NCBI RefSeq assembly: GCF_963583255.1
Contig: NC_084804.1
Coordinates: forward strand, 19,784,061-19,848,060
Length of the DNA stretch: 64,000 nucleotides
Direction: 5' to 3'
Source of the DNA: Pyrus communis
Taxonomy: Eukaryota; Streptophyta; Magnoliopsida; Rosales; Rosaceae
Positions 23,566-35,712 of this stretch are shown here, in pieces. Position numbers and translations under genes: made by a program. Numbering within the stretch: position 1 is the stretch's first letter; the number at the start of each line of letters is the position of its first letter. Below the pieces are notes generated by a model, which worked only from the letters and a program-made list of their open reading frames with translations, was not told the DNA's origin and ran no database searches.

Positions 23566-23612
23566 GTCATAATGACCAATTTATGCACTCCAACCATTAT
23601 GACCTCAGATAA
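22989..23612 (+). CDS. Retroelement antisense ORF, EAR-like and coiled-coil protein (left arm)
   Basis: It runs from the ATG at 22989 to TAA at 23610-23612, about 207 residues. The N terminus has ICLDLSLSSDTGAPRQGN, in which LDLSL fits the LxLxL EAR repression pattern. The centre has a leucine heptad stretch (ESLMAEVENLKQEIQQLK) followed by a basic MKRKLDELQ segment. A TATA-like TTTATAGAGG lies at 22851-22860. The last ~16 codons run past the arm into the spacer, so the C terminus differs from the copy in the right arm. It is antisense to the element. Related ORFs are at 24397-23780 and 48909-48208. The family is unidentified; I recall similar sequences in apple repeats but cannot verify this. 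Confidence 0.55.
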   Translation: MTNPSNICLDLSLSSDTGAPRQGNVWRPSFLSSSGPLTGEDSVMKDATTATIVARNLLTPRDSRLLSGRSYELAVQESLALSVQYAGSVSNMGQRLLARSRQVESLMAEVENLKQEIQQLKRENRGLHVLANNYSTSMKRKLDELQESEGRIQSDCHRLATFFQRHIFPASFSVPPSIEDSNDLSSMPPAPGGHNDQFMHSNHYDLR

Positions 23613-23743
23613 TCAGCTGAGGAAGATGACAAGACGGTGCAAGACAACGCAGCTGTTGTCCCATGAGTTCCAAGCCACCTTCCGCATGTGCCATCAATGG
23701 AAGTTTTGTAGCAATTTGAGACCCGTGGAGACCGAGTGCGTAC

Positions 23744-23774
<31 letters not shown>

Positions 23775-23779
23775 AGCTT

Positions 23780-24397
23780 TCACAAAGGTTGTTCACGTGA
23801 AGCCCCACTACTTGGCAAAACTCCAGGAGCGGGAGGCATCGAAGATAGATCATTCGAGACCTCAATACTTGGTGGAACGCTAGATGACGCAGGAAAAAGG
23901 TGCCTCTGGAAGAAAGCCGCAAGCCTGTGACGGTCACTTTGAATTCGACCTTCAGATTCTTGCAGCTCATCAAGCTTCCTTTTCATGCTCGTCGAATAAT
24001 TATTTGCAAGCACGTGCAAACCTCTATTCTCGCGCTTAAGCTGTTGGATCTCTTGTTTAAGATTTTCCACCTCCGCCATCAATGATTCAACTTGACGGGA
24101 TCGAGCAAGTAGGCGTTGGCCCATGTTGGACACGGAGCCCGCACACTGAACACTGAGAGCTAGGGACTCTTGAACGGCCAACTCATCGTACCATCCTGAA
24201 AGCAGCCTACTATCTCTAGGAGTGAGGAGGTTCCTAGCTACTATTGTAGCTGTTGATGCATCATTCATCACGGAGTCTTCACCTGTAAGAAGGCCACTAG
24301 AAGATAAGAAAGACGGGCGCCATACATTACCTTGACGCGGCGCACCCGTATCACTGCTGAGACTCAAATCTAAGCAAATGTTAGATGGGTTAGCCAT
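23780..24397 (-). CDS. Retroelement coiled-coil ORF (right arm, inverted copy)
   Basis: It starts at the ATG at 24397 on the minus strand, about 205 residues, ending SGASREQPL. It matches the left-arm ORF with roughly a dozen substitutions, for example G37L-type changes near GLLTGEDS and a YDELAV for YELAV change. It keeps the LDLSLS motif and the leucine heptads. A TATA-like CCTTTTATAGAGG lies on the minus strand near 24526-24538. Through the inversion this copy is in the sense direction of the host element. Retention of an open frame in both arms suggests a recent duplication or selection. Confidence 0.55.
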   Translation of the reverse strand: MANPSNICLDLSLSSDTGAPRQGNVWRPSFLSSSGLLTGEDSVMNDASTATIVARNLLTPRDSRLLSGWYDELAVQESLALSVQCAGSVSNMGQRLLARSRQVESLMAEVENLKQEIQQLKRENRGLHVLANNYSTSMKRKLDELQESEGRIQSDRHRLAAFFQRHLFPASSSVPPSIEVSNDLSSMPPAPGVLPSSGASREQPL

Positions 24398-25387
24398 TTT
24401 CAAAGGTGTTAAAAGAGAAGGGTTGGATGGAGTAAAATCTCAAAGGGCCGTTAAAACAAAATACACCGGAGACGATTTTCACGAATGGGCAATCTTCAAA
24501 GTGTGCATGTTGGAGATGATCGATACCTCTATAAAAGGAAAGGCGACACAACCACCGATTCAAAAAAAAAATTGAAGAGACACCACTCTTCAAATCTTAA
24601 AAGCCGGATTTTCCTGCATAAAGTTCGGCAACGCTCTTCAAACACAATCTCGGCTTTTCAGATAACACGTGCAACTTTGTCAAAGATCTCTGACAAAGTT
24701 GAAAACGCATGGAGGTCATTATTCTAACTACCACACTTTCGCCAACCTCAAAAGCTGGGCCGCTTATTCAAGGATCGAAGAGTCATCACTCTTTGAATTT
24801 AAAAAAAAACCGGATTTGCTGGATCAAAACTTGTCAGTACCTTTCACATGTAACCTCAACTTTACAGACATTACAAGCAACTTTGTCAAAGATTTCTGAC
24901 AAAGTTGAGAACGCGTGAATCTTACTGTTTCAATTACCCAACAATTGTCGACAATGGTAAAGGAACAGTACCACCACTTGTTATTGGGAAATCCCTATAT
25001 ATGTCGACCTTCATCTTTTATGGCAAGGCAGACCTGCAAAAAAATGTCCAACTCTTCCTCACCTCTGAGGGCGCACTCCCGGCAAAGCCTCTCGAAATAC
25101 TCAATTTTCTTCTTCCCCAAAGAAGATACCAGATGCCTGGAGTACAGATGAGGCAGGAGGAAACGGTAGATCGAAGCATGTGGAGACAAGCACAACAAAT
25201 ATATGTGCTGATTCATTCGCTGCTTCTTCAAAAGCAAAAGTATCTCATATCATCAAGGGCGAAAGCAAAGGTATCTCATATCATGCTTTTTCCCTGTCTT
25301 TTCCTTTGTCCTTGTTCTCACCTGCCAAGACAAGGACAGAGAAAGCAATATGTCGGAACCTCCACTCAAACTTGCGCTGCCACCAAA
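23821..25387 (-). repeat. Right arm of the 1.57 kb inverted repeat
   Basis: It begins CTCCAGGAGCGGGAGG and ends at GCCACCAAA, where the truncated LTR takes over. A transcript through both arms would fold into a hairpin with a stem of over 1.5 kb. Confidence 0.9.
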
Positions 25388-25985
25388 GGGCCGTCAGGGC
25401 TTGATCTAGGGATGAACAGTTGATGAATGGATCTTCAAGGGGCATTGGGCTTGATCTTGAAGAATGGGTGTATAGGTTTGTTGAGATTGTTGATCTAATG
25501 GGCCGTTAGGGCTTGATCTTAGGATGAACGGATGATGAATGATGAACACTTTCTTCAAGGGGCCGTCGGGGCTTGATCTTGAGTCGGTGGAAGTTCTTCA
25601 AGGACCGTTGGGGCTTGACCTTGAAGGAGGATTTGACGAAGAACGAAGAGTGTTTTCTTGATCCTTAGGGATTTTCTTGAGAGCTTTAGAGTTTCAAGGC
25701 TTCAAGGTTTTGGTGTGATGTAAATTCCCTTCTTTCTTTCTGTTTTTAGAATGAATGTCTTGGCTTCCTATTTATAGAATTCCAAAACTTGATTTTTGGA
25801 TTTAAATAATCAGATGAAATAAATCATTTCTGTCAGGTATTGACACATGCCCTATTTGATGACTTTTCCAATTTATTTCGATTTTTCATTGAGTCATACG
25901 CTACATGTAAAATTTATGTGACACGTGAACGTTGAAATTTTAATTATTGGTCAACATTCATTTCACCGAAATTTTGATGTCTACA
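25384..25985 (-). repeat. Truncated second LTR of the intronic element
   Basis: It matches 19942-20558 from CCAAAGGGCCGTC to the end, with scattered differences. It lacks the first ~137 bp of the LTR and joins directly to the right arm of the inverted repeat at about 25384-25387. Confidence 0.8.
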
Positions 25986-27094
25986 CCTATAATAACTAAT
26001 TTTGGCATACCTTTGTCTTCAAACTTATCCCAATCCTCATCCCAGTCAGCAGCTCCTTCTTGGATACCAGGTTGCCAGCCTATATGAAAATAAAATAAAA
26101 TTTCAGTTTACAAAATGCAATGTAGTACAAATACCGCAGCAGTGAACAATAATGAAAAAGAAAATAACACACCCATGAAACGCTTACAATAGTGAAACAA
26201 ACCAGAGTGATTACAAAAAGATTACAATAGTGAAAATAAGGGTTTCTGGGTAGGATTTTGATAATTTAACAACAGAATGACTTTTGGGTTCTAGAAAGGC
26301 AATGCCATTAATAAATTGAAATAATTTGACAAACCCAAAGTAAAAGTATATCCAACAACAATGTGTTCTATCTACAATCCATCAGATAGTTTGATAAAGA
26401 ATAAGCTAATGGAAGTATTCTTATCAGTATTTATAAGATTCTTAGACTCCCAAGAAATTAGCTAAGGAAAGAGATCAAAGTACCAAAGGCAAGCTCAGTT
26501 AATGTTGTAGGCTTTCCGCCTAGTCCATATTCTTGCAGTGCTCATTGAGAGTTTTCACAAGCCCATCAAGATCTAAATGGATGTGATCAACATGATCCTG
26601 AAAATTTCAGTTGGAAACGCTCTAAGACAAGTTGAGCAAAGGTAAGTTTTAAACACAAGATTGTGCAAAGGTACCTGAAGTGCGCATCAGCATCACCTTC
26701 TTGCTCCATCTTGACAACTGCCCTGTTTAGCTCCATTTTCTTCTCCTGCATATAAATCACGTAAAATACTCAGTCCATGATAATAAAAAGAATACACCAC
26801 TTGGGGTATGACCATTCAACTGATTCTATTTTCCCACACTACTTTCTCTCTGTCATCAGCTATCTATCCCTCCAGGCCTAAAAACTATAAAATAATTTTC
26901 TTTTTGTTTCTCCAGAAAGTAAAATGTCCTACTCATGCTTGTTTTTGAATTTTTATTGGCACTTATCTCATAGAAAATAAAAGCACGCCATCTCACATGT
27001 TCAGGCAATTATGACTCAGATAAAACGAATAGCAAACACTTGACACTTTGATCTTCGAATAAGCAAAAGCAAACACACAACATGGGTCACTAAT

Positions 27095-27546
27095 TGTCCA
27101 CAAATTTATATGTGGTGTAAGCTACCTGTAAATCATGAAATGTGGCTTCTTCAATAGTCAACTTGGAGGCTACATCTCCAGCTTGTTTATATTTCTCTTC
27201 ATATTTCTTAGCCAGGGACTCAGCCTAGATTCATGTAGTATTTATTAAGTCAGGACAGTAGCTAAAGATTAATGCAAATATGTGCTTAGGCTCAAGTATC
27301 CTACAGTAGCTAAAGATAAATGTCCACAAATTTATATGTGGTGTAAGCTACAGGTAAATCACGAAACGTGGCTTCTTCAATAGTCAACTTGGAGGCTACA
27401 TCTCCAGCTTGTTTGTATTTCTCTTCATATTTCTTAGTCAGGGACTCAGCCTAGATTCATGTAGTATTCATTAAGTCAGGACAGTAGCTAAAGATTAATG
27501 AAAATATGTGCTTAGGCTCAAGTATCCTACAGCATATACCTCATAT
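27095..27546 (-). repeat. 226-bp tandem duplication containing an EH-gene exon
   Basis: Unit 1 starts at 27095 and unit 2 at 27321, each beginning TGTCCACAAATTTATATGTG. Each holds the 99-bp coiled-coil exon (KKYEEKYKQAGDVASKLTIE). In unit 2 the exon's last codon and donor changed from CAG|GTAGC to CCT|GTAGC. Two in-frame copies would add 33 residues to the coiled coil. Confidence 0.85.
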
Positions 27547-29812
27547 TTATCAGCAGAGGCCCTTTCTGTGATCTCAGTAAGGCGATTGCCACATCTGCTC
27601 TTGTACAAATCCTTATACCAAATGGTAAACAGATTAAAGCAAATATGCAGAATCAGCATTCAAAAACTGAAAGTTTAAAACATCATTTCCTTATGATTGA
27701 GAAAATAGTCAGCCAACGTGGTGAACAAAATCTAACTTTATTCCGTAACTAGTCCTCACCCAAATATCGTTTTCAAAGATACTTGTGTTTCTCTCAAACC
27801 AAGAAACTCCAAAAATTGCTGGCATACTGCACCCTCACAAAAGCCTTCATGCCACCACCAAACTACTTATGTACCCTGCAGGAATTACCCAACTTACATT
27901 TCCTTCCCTACACAATCTTAGCCACACATATAAAGCTATAGGACAATGATAAAACACATGATCTGCACTTCCTCCCAAAAGTACTTGTCAATTCAAGAAT
28001 CAATACTCATTCAGACCACAAACATCCAATTGTTCAAAAAAAAATAAAAAATAATCTTACACACTGCAGAAATCAAATAGATAGAAGTCTGCCAATTATT
28101 TAAAAGCAACAAATGATTAGGACGTCCAAAACTCTACCACTCATAGAACAATTATATTCAAACGCAAAATTTAAAACTACTGTAGAATGTTCAATATGCA
28201 CAGCCAAGGGAATTGCATCAGAAGGATGAGGAAAGACAAGCTGAGAATGGAACAAAACTGCAATAAAGTATAATGAATGCTTATAAAAAAAAAAGTATAA
28301 TGAATGCCATGCATTAAAAACATGTGAAGTGCCAATCATTAAGATTACTAATATAAAAGAACTGATCATGAACTTCAAAATCTTGATCAAAATCTTCTCC
28401 ACGGAAATGAGCGATATTAAGAACAAAGTAAAACCCACAATCACAAGAATTCCAAAGATAGACATATGCCAAGCATCAGGACCAGGCACCAGTCGCTGTT
28501 GTTGAAATCCTTTTAAAGTGAAAAATAAGAAACTATACTCCACCAAAGAAAGACATATGCTTTTAAAAAAATAAAAAAAATAAATTATTAATTTGTTTTC
28601 TTGATAAATACCAGATGCAGGCTACATTGACAGCATTGGAGTAATTATTTTCAGGTTGAAAAATAATGGATAAATCAAACATAACATTACTTGGTAGCAC
28701 TGCTGGAAGAGGGCATCCCTAACCGCTCCATCAAATATAGTGCAACACAAAACTCCCTGACAGAAGCATGCTATCATTATCCTGATTGGACAATTCCCAC
28801 ACCTGCTTTAAAACCTCTGATGGATGTAAACAAGAGCATAAAGTTAAGAGTGGGGGAACTTATAGCTTCCAAAAGTTATGGTTGTGGTCATACTATATAG
28901 GTGCATAACTGTAACAATGTACAATGTCCATGCCTGCACTATCAGCTCAAAGAAATTACTATATGAGCGTTTAACGCACCCTGAATTTTCATATGGAATA
29001 ATGACATGTTCTCTTTCAGGATAATGTGGCATGATGGGTAGTCATTCTATATCTAGACTGAACATTAGACATGACTCACTTTAATAGTACTTATGGATGA
29101 TTGTATGCATCTTGGCCAGCAAAAAATTACTCTCAATTACAAATAAAATTTTATATCTACAAATATTTTTCGCATCAAGTTGGTTTTTACATCAAAATAC
29201 AAACACATCATGCAAAGAATGACAATCCAGCAGCAAAGCATCTCGCACAAAAATATCGTTGATCTAGCCTGTTATGTTCAGGAATTCAAGATAAATGCCA
29301 CCAAATAAACATTGTCAGACAAGGAAAAATAAACAACTTTAATTCCGGGATAGGGATAGTACAAGTTCTGCAAAGATGCATCAGTTCAGTTACATTACAA
29401 CTACATTATTGTAATGTAATAAACAATCCTAGGTCAATCCTTGGGTCATATAACACATTTCTAAAGGTCGAACAGATCCACCAGAAAGTAAATTAATGAC
29501 CTGATAACATAACTCTCTCAACCTCACTATCTATAGTATAAATCCTTCATCTACTTATTTTCTACCATTTGAACATCAATTCCGAATTATACTAACACAA
29601 AATAAAAATCTCAGCTTAGATCAGAGAATTACGACATCCCGAGCTCACATTAACCACTTCAACTACAATTAGACTACCAATTCAAAATCAATCTGATTTG
29701 GAACACATTTCCACCAGCATCAAATCCCGATCAACCACTATAATTACACAAAGATAATCATACACATTACAATACACATCCAATTAGACAAATATATATA
29801 CAAGAATATATA

Positions 29813-29852
<40 letters not shown>
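29813..29852. repeat. (GA)n microsatellite at the EH gene intron 1 donor
   Basis: About 19 GA dinucleotides after a TA stretch, starting 9 bases from the exon 1 donor (29860-29859 on the minus strand). Confidence 0.9.
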
Positions 29853-29857
<5 letters not shown>

Positions 29858-30469
29858 TACCTGCGCAAGGACCTGTTTGGGGAGACCTGAGCCCTGGAAG
29901 AAAGCGACTGCTTCATTGCCACTAATCCGGCCATCGCGGTCCATATCCGCTCGTCCGAAATACGCATCGAAGAGATCTACATTTGCGGATTGTTTCTGTG
30001 CCGACGCCATCGCACTCGGAGGACGAAGATTGGGATGCCTTAGAAAACGACGACGTACAGCTGGGATTTGGTTTTGCCCCCCTTCTTCTCCGATTAGGAG
30101 GATAAGAAGACGACGAAGACACGGACAGAAGCCAATAGTTTAAGGGAAAAAACGATGGTCGTTAACAGGATGGACAACTATGGCGCGTTAAACTGAAAAT
30201 TGCATAAAACGTTCTTTCATATTGTTAAGCTCCCATAAACAAACGCTAAAAAAAATAATGAAACGCAGCACGCAAATGATATGAATTTTTTTTTTTTTTT
30301 TTTTTGTAGGAGAAACATGTTATTGTACCAACAAGAATGGAAGAGTGCAAAAACACATGTAGTTCTAAATCCTTATTCACAAACTAACATTTTCCCTAAA
30401 ACATAACATGTATGAGTGTAGTTGCAAATATAGTCAAAAGTTGATACCACAAAAATGTAATTAAGTCAT

Positions 30470-31449
30470 TGTTTGGCCCCAAAATATTGGTGTGGGCTAA
30501 GTTAGGAGTTGTTCTCAGCCCAGCAGTATGATTCTAGAATCATCGCGAATTCTAGTTATTATGGGCCGCTCGGTTAAGATAGGTCGAGTCCTAGTATGAG
30601 ACAGATTGATGGGAAAGTCGAATCCTAGCATAACAAGAAGTCTCAATGGGATGAGGATCCTGATATTTGAGAAGTGAATGTGACCAGATAAAGAGTTTGG
30701 TTCAAAGTCCTAATGGAGGTAGGATTGGCCGAGACTTAGTTAGATTAGGATAAAGAATCCTAATCCGAGTATAGTTCTGGATCGGCCATGACGAGATTGG
30801 CTGCTATAAATAAGAAGGGGGTGCATCATTCTAAAGCTCTCTCCAATTCAACACACAAAATGCCCTGCGCAAACTCTCGCTCTACGCGAAACCTCTCAAC
30901 AACCTTTAGATTTTTATTTTCTTTTTCCCGTCGACACATCTTCAGTTTGATAAACAGCAATGTGAAGGCAACCGACGAACATCTTCAGTTTAGATAAACA
31001 ACACTGTCGTTGCCGTAGAATCAGTCGACCGCGGAGCATCTTCAATTTGGATAAACAACATTGCGTCGACGCAGACTAGTTATCCATCCAAGTCTTGGTT
31101 GAGAAGGATTTTCGAATCCTTATTGGCAAAGGTTATCTCATTAGCCTTCTCGACAAAGTGAGGTGTTACAGGTTATTACATTCGGCACATTGAAAGCCGA
31201 ATTTGATATTGAACTTCGCAGAATTAGCAGCCTTGTCTTCAGGCTCTAGCACTTGAAGACCGAGACGTGCTCCTTCCTCGACCGCAGTCGCAAGATCAAG
31301 AAGTCAGCAACGCGACATCAACAGATTTTACTCCTCGGTCGAGCTTGGCCAACGAGTTGGCATGCCCCGCGCACAACCGAATGATGTTGTTAGCTTATTA
31401 ATTACTCAGCCTACGCGCCACATAGGCTTAATAGTTTTTAGGGTCAACA
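30470..31449 (+). repeat. 5' LTR of the Tat-type element
   Basis: It spans 980 bp and begins TGTTTGGCCCCAAAATATTGG. A TATA-like GCTATAAATAAGAAG lies near 30801. Imperfect internal repeats of CATCTTCAGTTTGGATAAAC occur around 30940-31055. Confidence 0.9.
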
Positions 31450-31613
31450 TTTTGGCACACCCAGTGGAACCCATTGCTGAAGCTCCGAAGTTCATGACCA
31501 TTGAGACAAAGTCAGTAAAAAAGAAAATAGGAATGGGTAAATCAGTGACTAACCTTCCACCTATGGTTTAAAACCCAGATCATGATGGCCTATTACAAGC
31601 ACATAATTATTCT

Positions 31614-33755
31614 GTGGCAATCACACCCGAAGCCACGAGTGTGACACGCCGAGAAAGGGAAGTTAGTCTCGGCGGACAGGCTCATGATACGGAGAACACC
31701 ACCAGAGCGACAAAAGCAATTTTTGTCGAAGGAATAATCGAAGATTGTGATGAAGATGGTCATGAAGGTTCTAATCCACCGACTAGATCTTTTCTTCGGA
31801 GAAGACTCGAAGAGCAATCTCAGATTTTCAATCGAGAAGTAAGGAGCATACTTAAAGTAATTCGCAGTAATGGTGAGGCACATAAAAAATGCTCGAACTG
31901 TTGGTTAGTAAATTTTACGACGATGGACGCACCGATCGTTCTCTGCAACTTCCACCTAAGGGTAATCCGATATCAACGCTACAGGCTGAAACAAGATCTA
32001 CTCGGCTCAAAATGATCAATTTGGAAAAAGAGGAAGATCAAGCAGTAGATCAGATGGGTCCGATCAGAGAGAGGAAACAGCATCCATCGATGTGATCGAG
32101 GTCTAAAGAATGATTGATTCGACCTTAAAAAAAGGGTCGAAGTTCCCAAAGTTCATCCATCCATACCCAGTTTATGTAGAAAAGTTTGAATATCCTAAAG
32201 GTTTCAAAATCCCAGACTTCATCCTTTTTGCTATCGAATCATCCCTGTTTTCGTTCAAACATGTTGCTCAATTCATTGCACAATGCGGAGATGTTAATAA
32301 TGACTTCCATAAACTACGATTATTCAACTTCTCACTAACAAGTTCGACATTCGCTTGGTACATCAACCTCCCGCCTAATTCCATTCAAAGTTGGGAGGAA
32401 CCGGTTGACAAATTCCATGAACAATTATATCGGTCGGGGATGGAAATGTCAGTTTCATCACTGGCTAGGATGGCTCAAACATCTGACGAGTCGCCAATGG
32501 AATACTTAACGAGGTTCAAGTCGGCCAGAAATTGGTGCCGAGTACCTCTCCCTGAAATTGAATTCGTCAGAATCGCTTTGAACGGCCTGGATGTGGAATA
32601 TAAAAAGAAATTCTTAGGGGCAAACTTCCAAGATATGTACGAACTGGCCCAGCACGTTGAGCAATATGATTATTTGCTCCGAGAAGAAAAGATCTCGAAA
32701 TCCCCATCCCATGGAAAGATTTACAAGAATCCCACGGTTACTATGCATCGGCCGAAGGCGAAGACTCCCGATACACCAATGTGGACGCGACCGAGATGGT
32801 GATTGACAAACCGTACATATACAAGGCTTTGGTTCACATTAATTCCAAGGAGGCAAAAACCCATTTGGCCTCTGAAGAGACAATGAAAACATCAAAAGTT
32901 TACACCTTTGATATCACCAAGGCCGATGCAATTTTCGACCAGTTGTTACTAGCAAAGATCATCAAACTTCGGCCAGGACATAACATTCCAAAGGCCGAAG
33001 AGCTGAAAGGCAAAACGTATTGTAAGTACCACAACTCGAATAAGCATACCACAAACAACTACGTCGTGTTCCGTGATGCTAATTAAAGCTAAATTGATAA
33101 AGGCAAGCTAACATTTCCTAAAAAATAGATGACCGTCGATGTTGATCCCTTCCCTTCAGTGACAGTTGGCATGGTAGATGCTCATTTGCCCAAGAACAAA
33201 GGGAAGAGAAAGGTCGAGTTCATTCCAATACAACATGTCCCAAAGCAGAATTCTCAACCGCGACTCAAGCTTGATCTATTTTCAAACGAACCACCTACAA
33301 AGTTATCAGGACCTACCATAATCAAATCTATGTCAAACTCCAGTGCAGAAGAAACTGAGGGATTGATGGTTTTGTGCAGCCATTGTAAAACACGCGTCAT
33401 CCTAAACGGACCAAAGGAGAAAGCAGCTCAAGTTCCAACAACACGGCAATTATCCACGGCCACAGCAACACCTCCAAAGGTACTCGGCACAACCCAGCGC
33501 CAAAAGTTGTTCGATAAGCTTGGCCCTCAAATACGAATAGACGGCCCAACTTCAACCAGACGACGTCTTGATTTTGATGCCCATTTTATAATGAGGATTA
33601 TTACTCGCATAACTTCAACAGCTCGAGTTTATCGGCGAACAAAAAAACCTTCAAGCCACCTGAGCCACGAGACCAACGTTGGTATAGTTACAATTCTTCT
33701 ACCAGCATGTATACTGCATTATCCAAAACTCATAAATGTCGATGCCAATGGATAG
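31614..33755 (+). pseudogene. Degenerate gag region of the Tat-type element
   Basis: The best block, 32110-32802, is a retrotransposon gag domain (AQFIAQCGDVNNDFHKLRLF, then SWEEPVDKFHEQLY and ESPMEYLTRFKSARNWC). It frameshifts into 32781-33086, which ends in a knuckle-like CKYHNSNKHTTNNY, where the final cysteine expected in related proteins is tyrosine. A further block, 33129-33755, has a CSHCKTRV motif of unknown role. N-terminal pieces at 31614-32095 lie in two frames. Gag forms the particle that packages element RNA; this copy cannot make an intact one. Confidence 0.75.
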
Positions 33756-34739
33756 ACTGCATGGCTCGACGATAGGCAACACAGGCTACTTCGGCTACCA
33801 AATGGCAGCCAAAAGAAGCCACAGGAAATGGAGACGACCGACAATCCCCATCAATCATGGTCGAATTACTTCAAGGGAAAAAGGTAATTGATTGCGACTT
33901 TGAAACCACCATTGAAAACGAGAAGCGCATCAAACTCCTCATTCGGCCTGGGGAAATTAAAGCTTGTTTCAAGCATTTCATAAAAGAAGTCGAAAACAAG
34001 CTTCCCTCACTACCCCCGCAAGAGCAGTTAGTGAGAGTCCGACGGAATCTACACCCCTCATTTCTAGGAGAGTCCCTAGAGTACATGCGAGAATTTCACA
34101 AGAAACATTCTGCTAATGACTTGTACGACCTACCTAAAACGTGTCAAGAAACCCTCGACCTGGCCCTAACTTGCCCTGACGCTGAACAAATTATCTAGAA
34201 AACCACTGATCCAACAATGAAGGCCAGGTTCTAACGCATACAAGAAGCTCGGATCCTCGGCTTCGAGGTCAACCCGTACACCGACATAGACACCGCCGAG
34301 CTCCTTTTTCTCTCAAAGACATTCAATATTTACGACATCATTTTGAAGTCTTTTTAGCCGTATGTCTCTTCAGCCTTACGGTTGATGAGAATGAGCATGT
34401 GGCGCTTTTGGATGCCTACTTAGACACAAAGATGCCCGAATCACCTAAGAAAAATGAGCATGTAAAGCACTATAAGGACACAATCAAACCTCAGCAACGA
34501 ATAAGCTCGAAGACGACAACCGGCATGAAATAGGTTCAATTGATATACCACGAGAGCAGGTACCCAAAGAGGCGAAAGATGATCAGGTCGTGAATACTCC
34601 AAAGCATGATACCGCACTCGAAAACCCAAAAGACGATGACCAAGACCCGATAGGCTCTTCAGTCCTCAAAAATATAGAAATCAGCATGGTCCATGTCTTA
34701 CCTGCTGAATTTCAACCAACCACACACTAACCAAATTTC

Positions 34740-35400
34740 TTGGATAGGGACGTAGTTGCCAAGGAAGGAACACAAGTCGATTTCATCGCCACCGAGGAAG
34801 ATGGGCAAGCCGGTAAAGATGACAAACTTAAAGTAGCTCTAGCCGTACTATTTCCCCGTTCTTCTTCGGTTAATCTTCAACATTTGAAGCCTTTGTATGT
34901 CGCGGCTCATATTAAAGGTTATCCAATCTCCAAAATCTTCGTCAATTGTGAGGCTACGGTTAATATCATGCCCGTATTTATCATGAAGGCACTACGACGA
35001 TCTAACAACGAACTCATTCCATTAGGAATCACCATGAACAACTTCGTCGGCGACAAGTCCCAGACCAAATGAGTGCTTCCTTTGAAGGTAAACATTGTAG
35101 GTCGCAATCACATGATTGCATTCTTTATCATCGACTCTAAAACCAAGTATAATGCATTGCTCGATCGGGATTAGATCCATCAAACAAATTGCATTCCCTC
35201 TTCATTATATCAAGTTCTTATTTTTTGGGACGGCAAATTAGTTGTGGTTCATCCGGGCGACAATCAGCTATTTGAAGCCAATATGATTCAGGCACGGTAT
35301 TACAATAATCACATAGGCTATATTACCCTACAGGGTTTGAACGAGGAATAGCGGCCGACTCGAATTTCGGTACAGAAAGCAATCGAGGTAGGTGCTGAGA
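34740..35400 (+). pseudogene. Retropepsin region of the Tat-type element
   Basis: The stretch LKPLYVAAHIKGYPISKIFV is followed by NCEATVNIMP, where an aspartic protease needs D-S/T/C-G-A. The catalytic Asp is Asn here and the glycine is lost. An in-frame TGA at about 35070 and further stops near 35174 and 35350 break the domain before ISVQKAIEVGAETVHQD. The protease would be dead. Confidence 0.65.
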
Positions 35401-35712
35401 CTGTCCATCAGGATTCAACGAGACTTAGGTTGGCCGATCTGATCACAGACACTAAGGTCTGAAGACAGTGAAGACAGACACCGAACCGCGGTTTCATCTA
35501 CCATGGAACGATTGTTGGCCTATTGGTACATTATTTCCAAGCAACCTCATTCGGGCGTAAACTTAGTCGAATTTTTGGTCGAATGAGATAATGGCCCAGT
35601 AGTCTCACTAGACAAAGTTCAGGCAACACCAGTTGAGCTCAAGGATAGTTAACCTCAAGTCAAAGATCTTTTAGAGGAAATAAATGTTGGAACGGTCGAA
35701 GACCCATGGCCT

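Larger units (their letters stand above)
19805..25985 (-). mobile_element. Non-autonomous Tat-like LTR retrotransposon in an EH gene intron
   Basis: The 5-bp target duplication CCTAT flanks it (19800-19804 and 25986-25990). The ends are TGTAAACACG and GATGTCTACA. A purine-rich tract adjoins the left LTR on the minus strand (AAGTGGGGGCATT, about 20559-20573), so the element runs on the minus strand and the left LTR is its 3' LTR. The right LTR has lost about 140 bp of its inner end together with the primer-binding site. There is no gag or pol. The interior is a large inverted repeat with a coiled-coil ORF in each arm. Tat affinity is inferred from the tract and from the antisense-ORF layout. 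Confidence 0.75.
18819..30010 (-). pseudogene. EH-domain (Pan1/Eps15-like) gene, copy B, interrupted and frameshifted
   Basis: Exon 1 (30010-29861) starts MASAQKQSANVDLFDAYF and carries EH1 with an EF-hand loop (DMDRDGRIS) and GSGLPKQVLAQ, then a GT donor. Later exons on the minus strand are 27611-27540 (KSRCGNRLTEITERASADK), 27450-27352 and 27224-27126 (duplicates), 26745-26675, 26597-26484 and 26079-26011 (GWQPGIQEGAADWDEDWDKF). The last runs from 19615 to a stop at 18819-18821, ending WSAF after repeats of DPFGSSGPFR and SQTPRRD. Such proteins are endocytic scaffolds acting with the TPLATE complex and actin. Decay is clear: most of the linker and all of EH2 are absent, exon 26597-26484 has a 1-bp frameshift, and the last exon shifts frame near 19370. 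An LTR element sits in the intron between 26011 and 19615. Confidence 0.7.

Noticed and set aside
29814..30143. Plus-strand ORF opposite EH exon 1
   Set aside because: Starts in the GA microsatellite and mirrors the better supported minus-strand exon.
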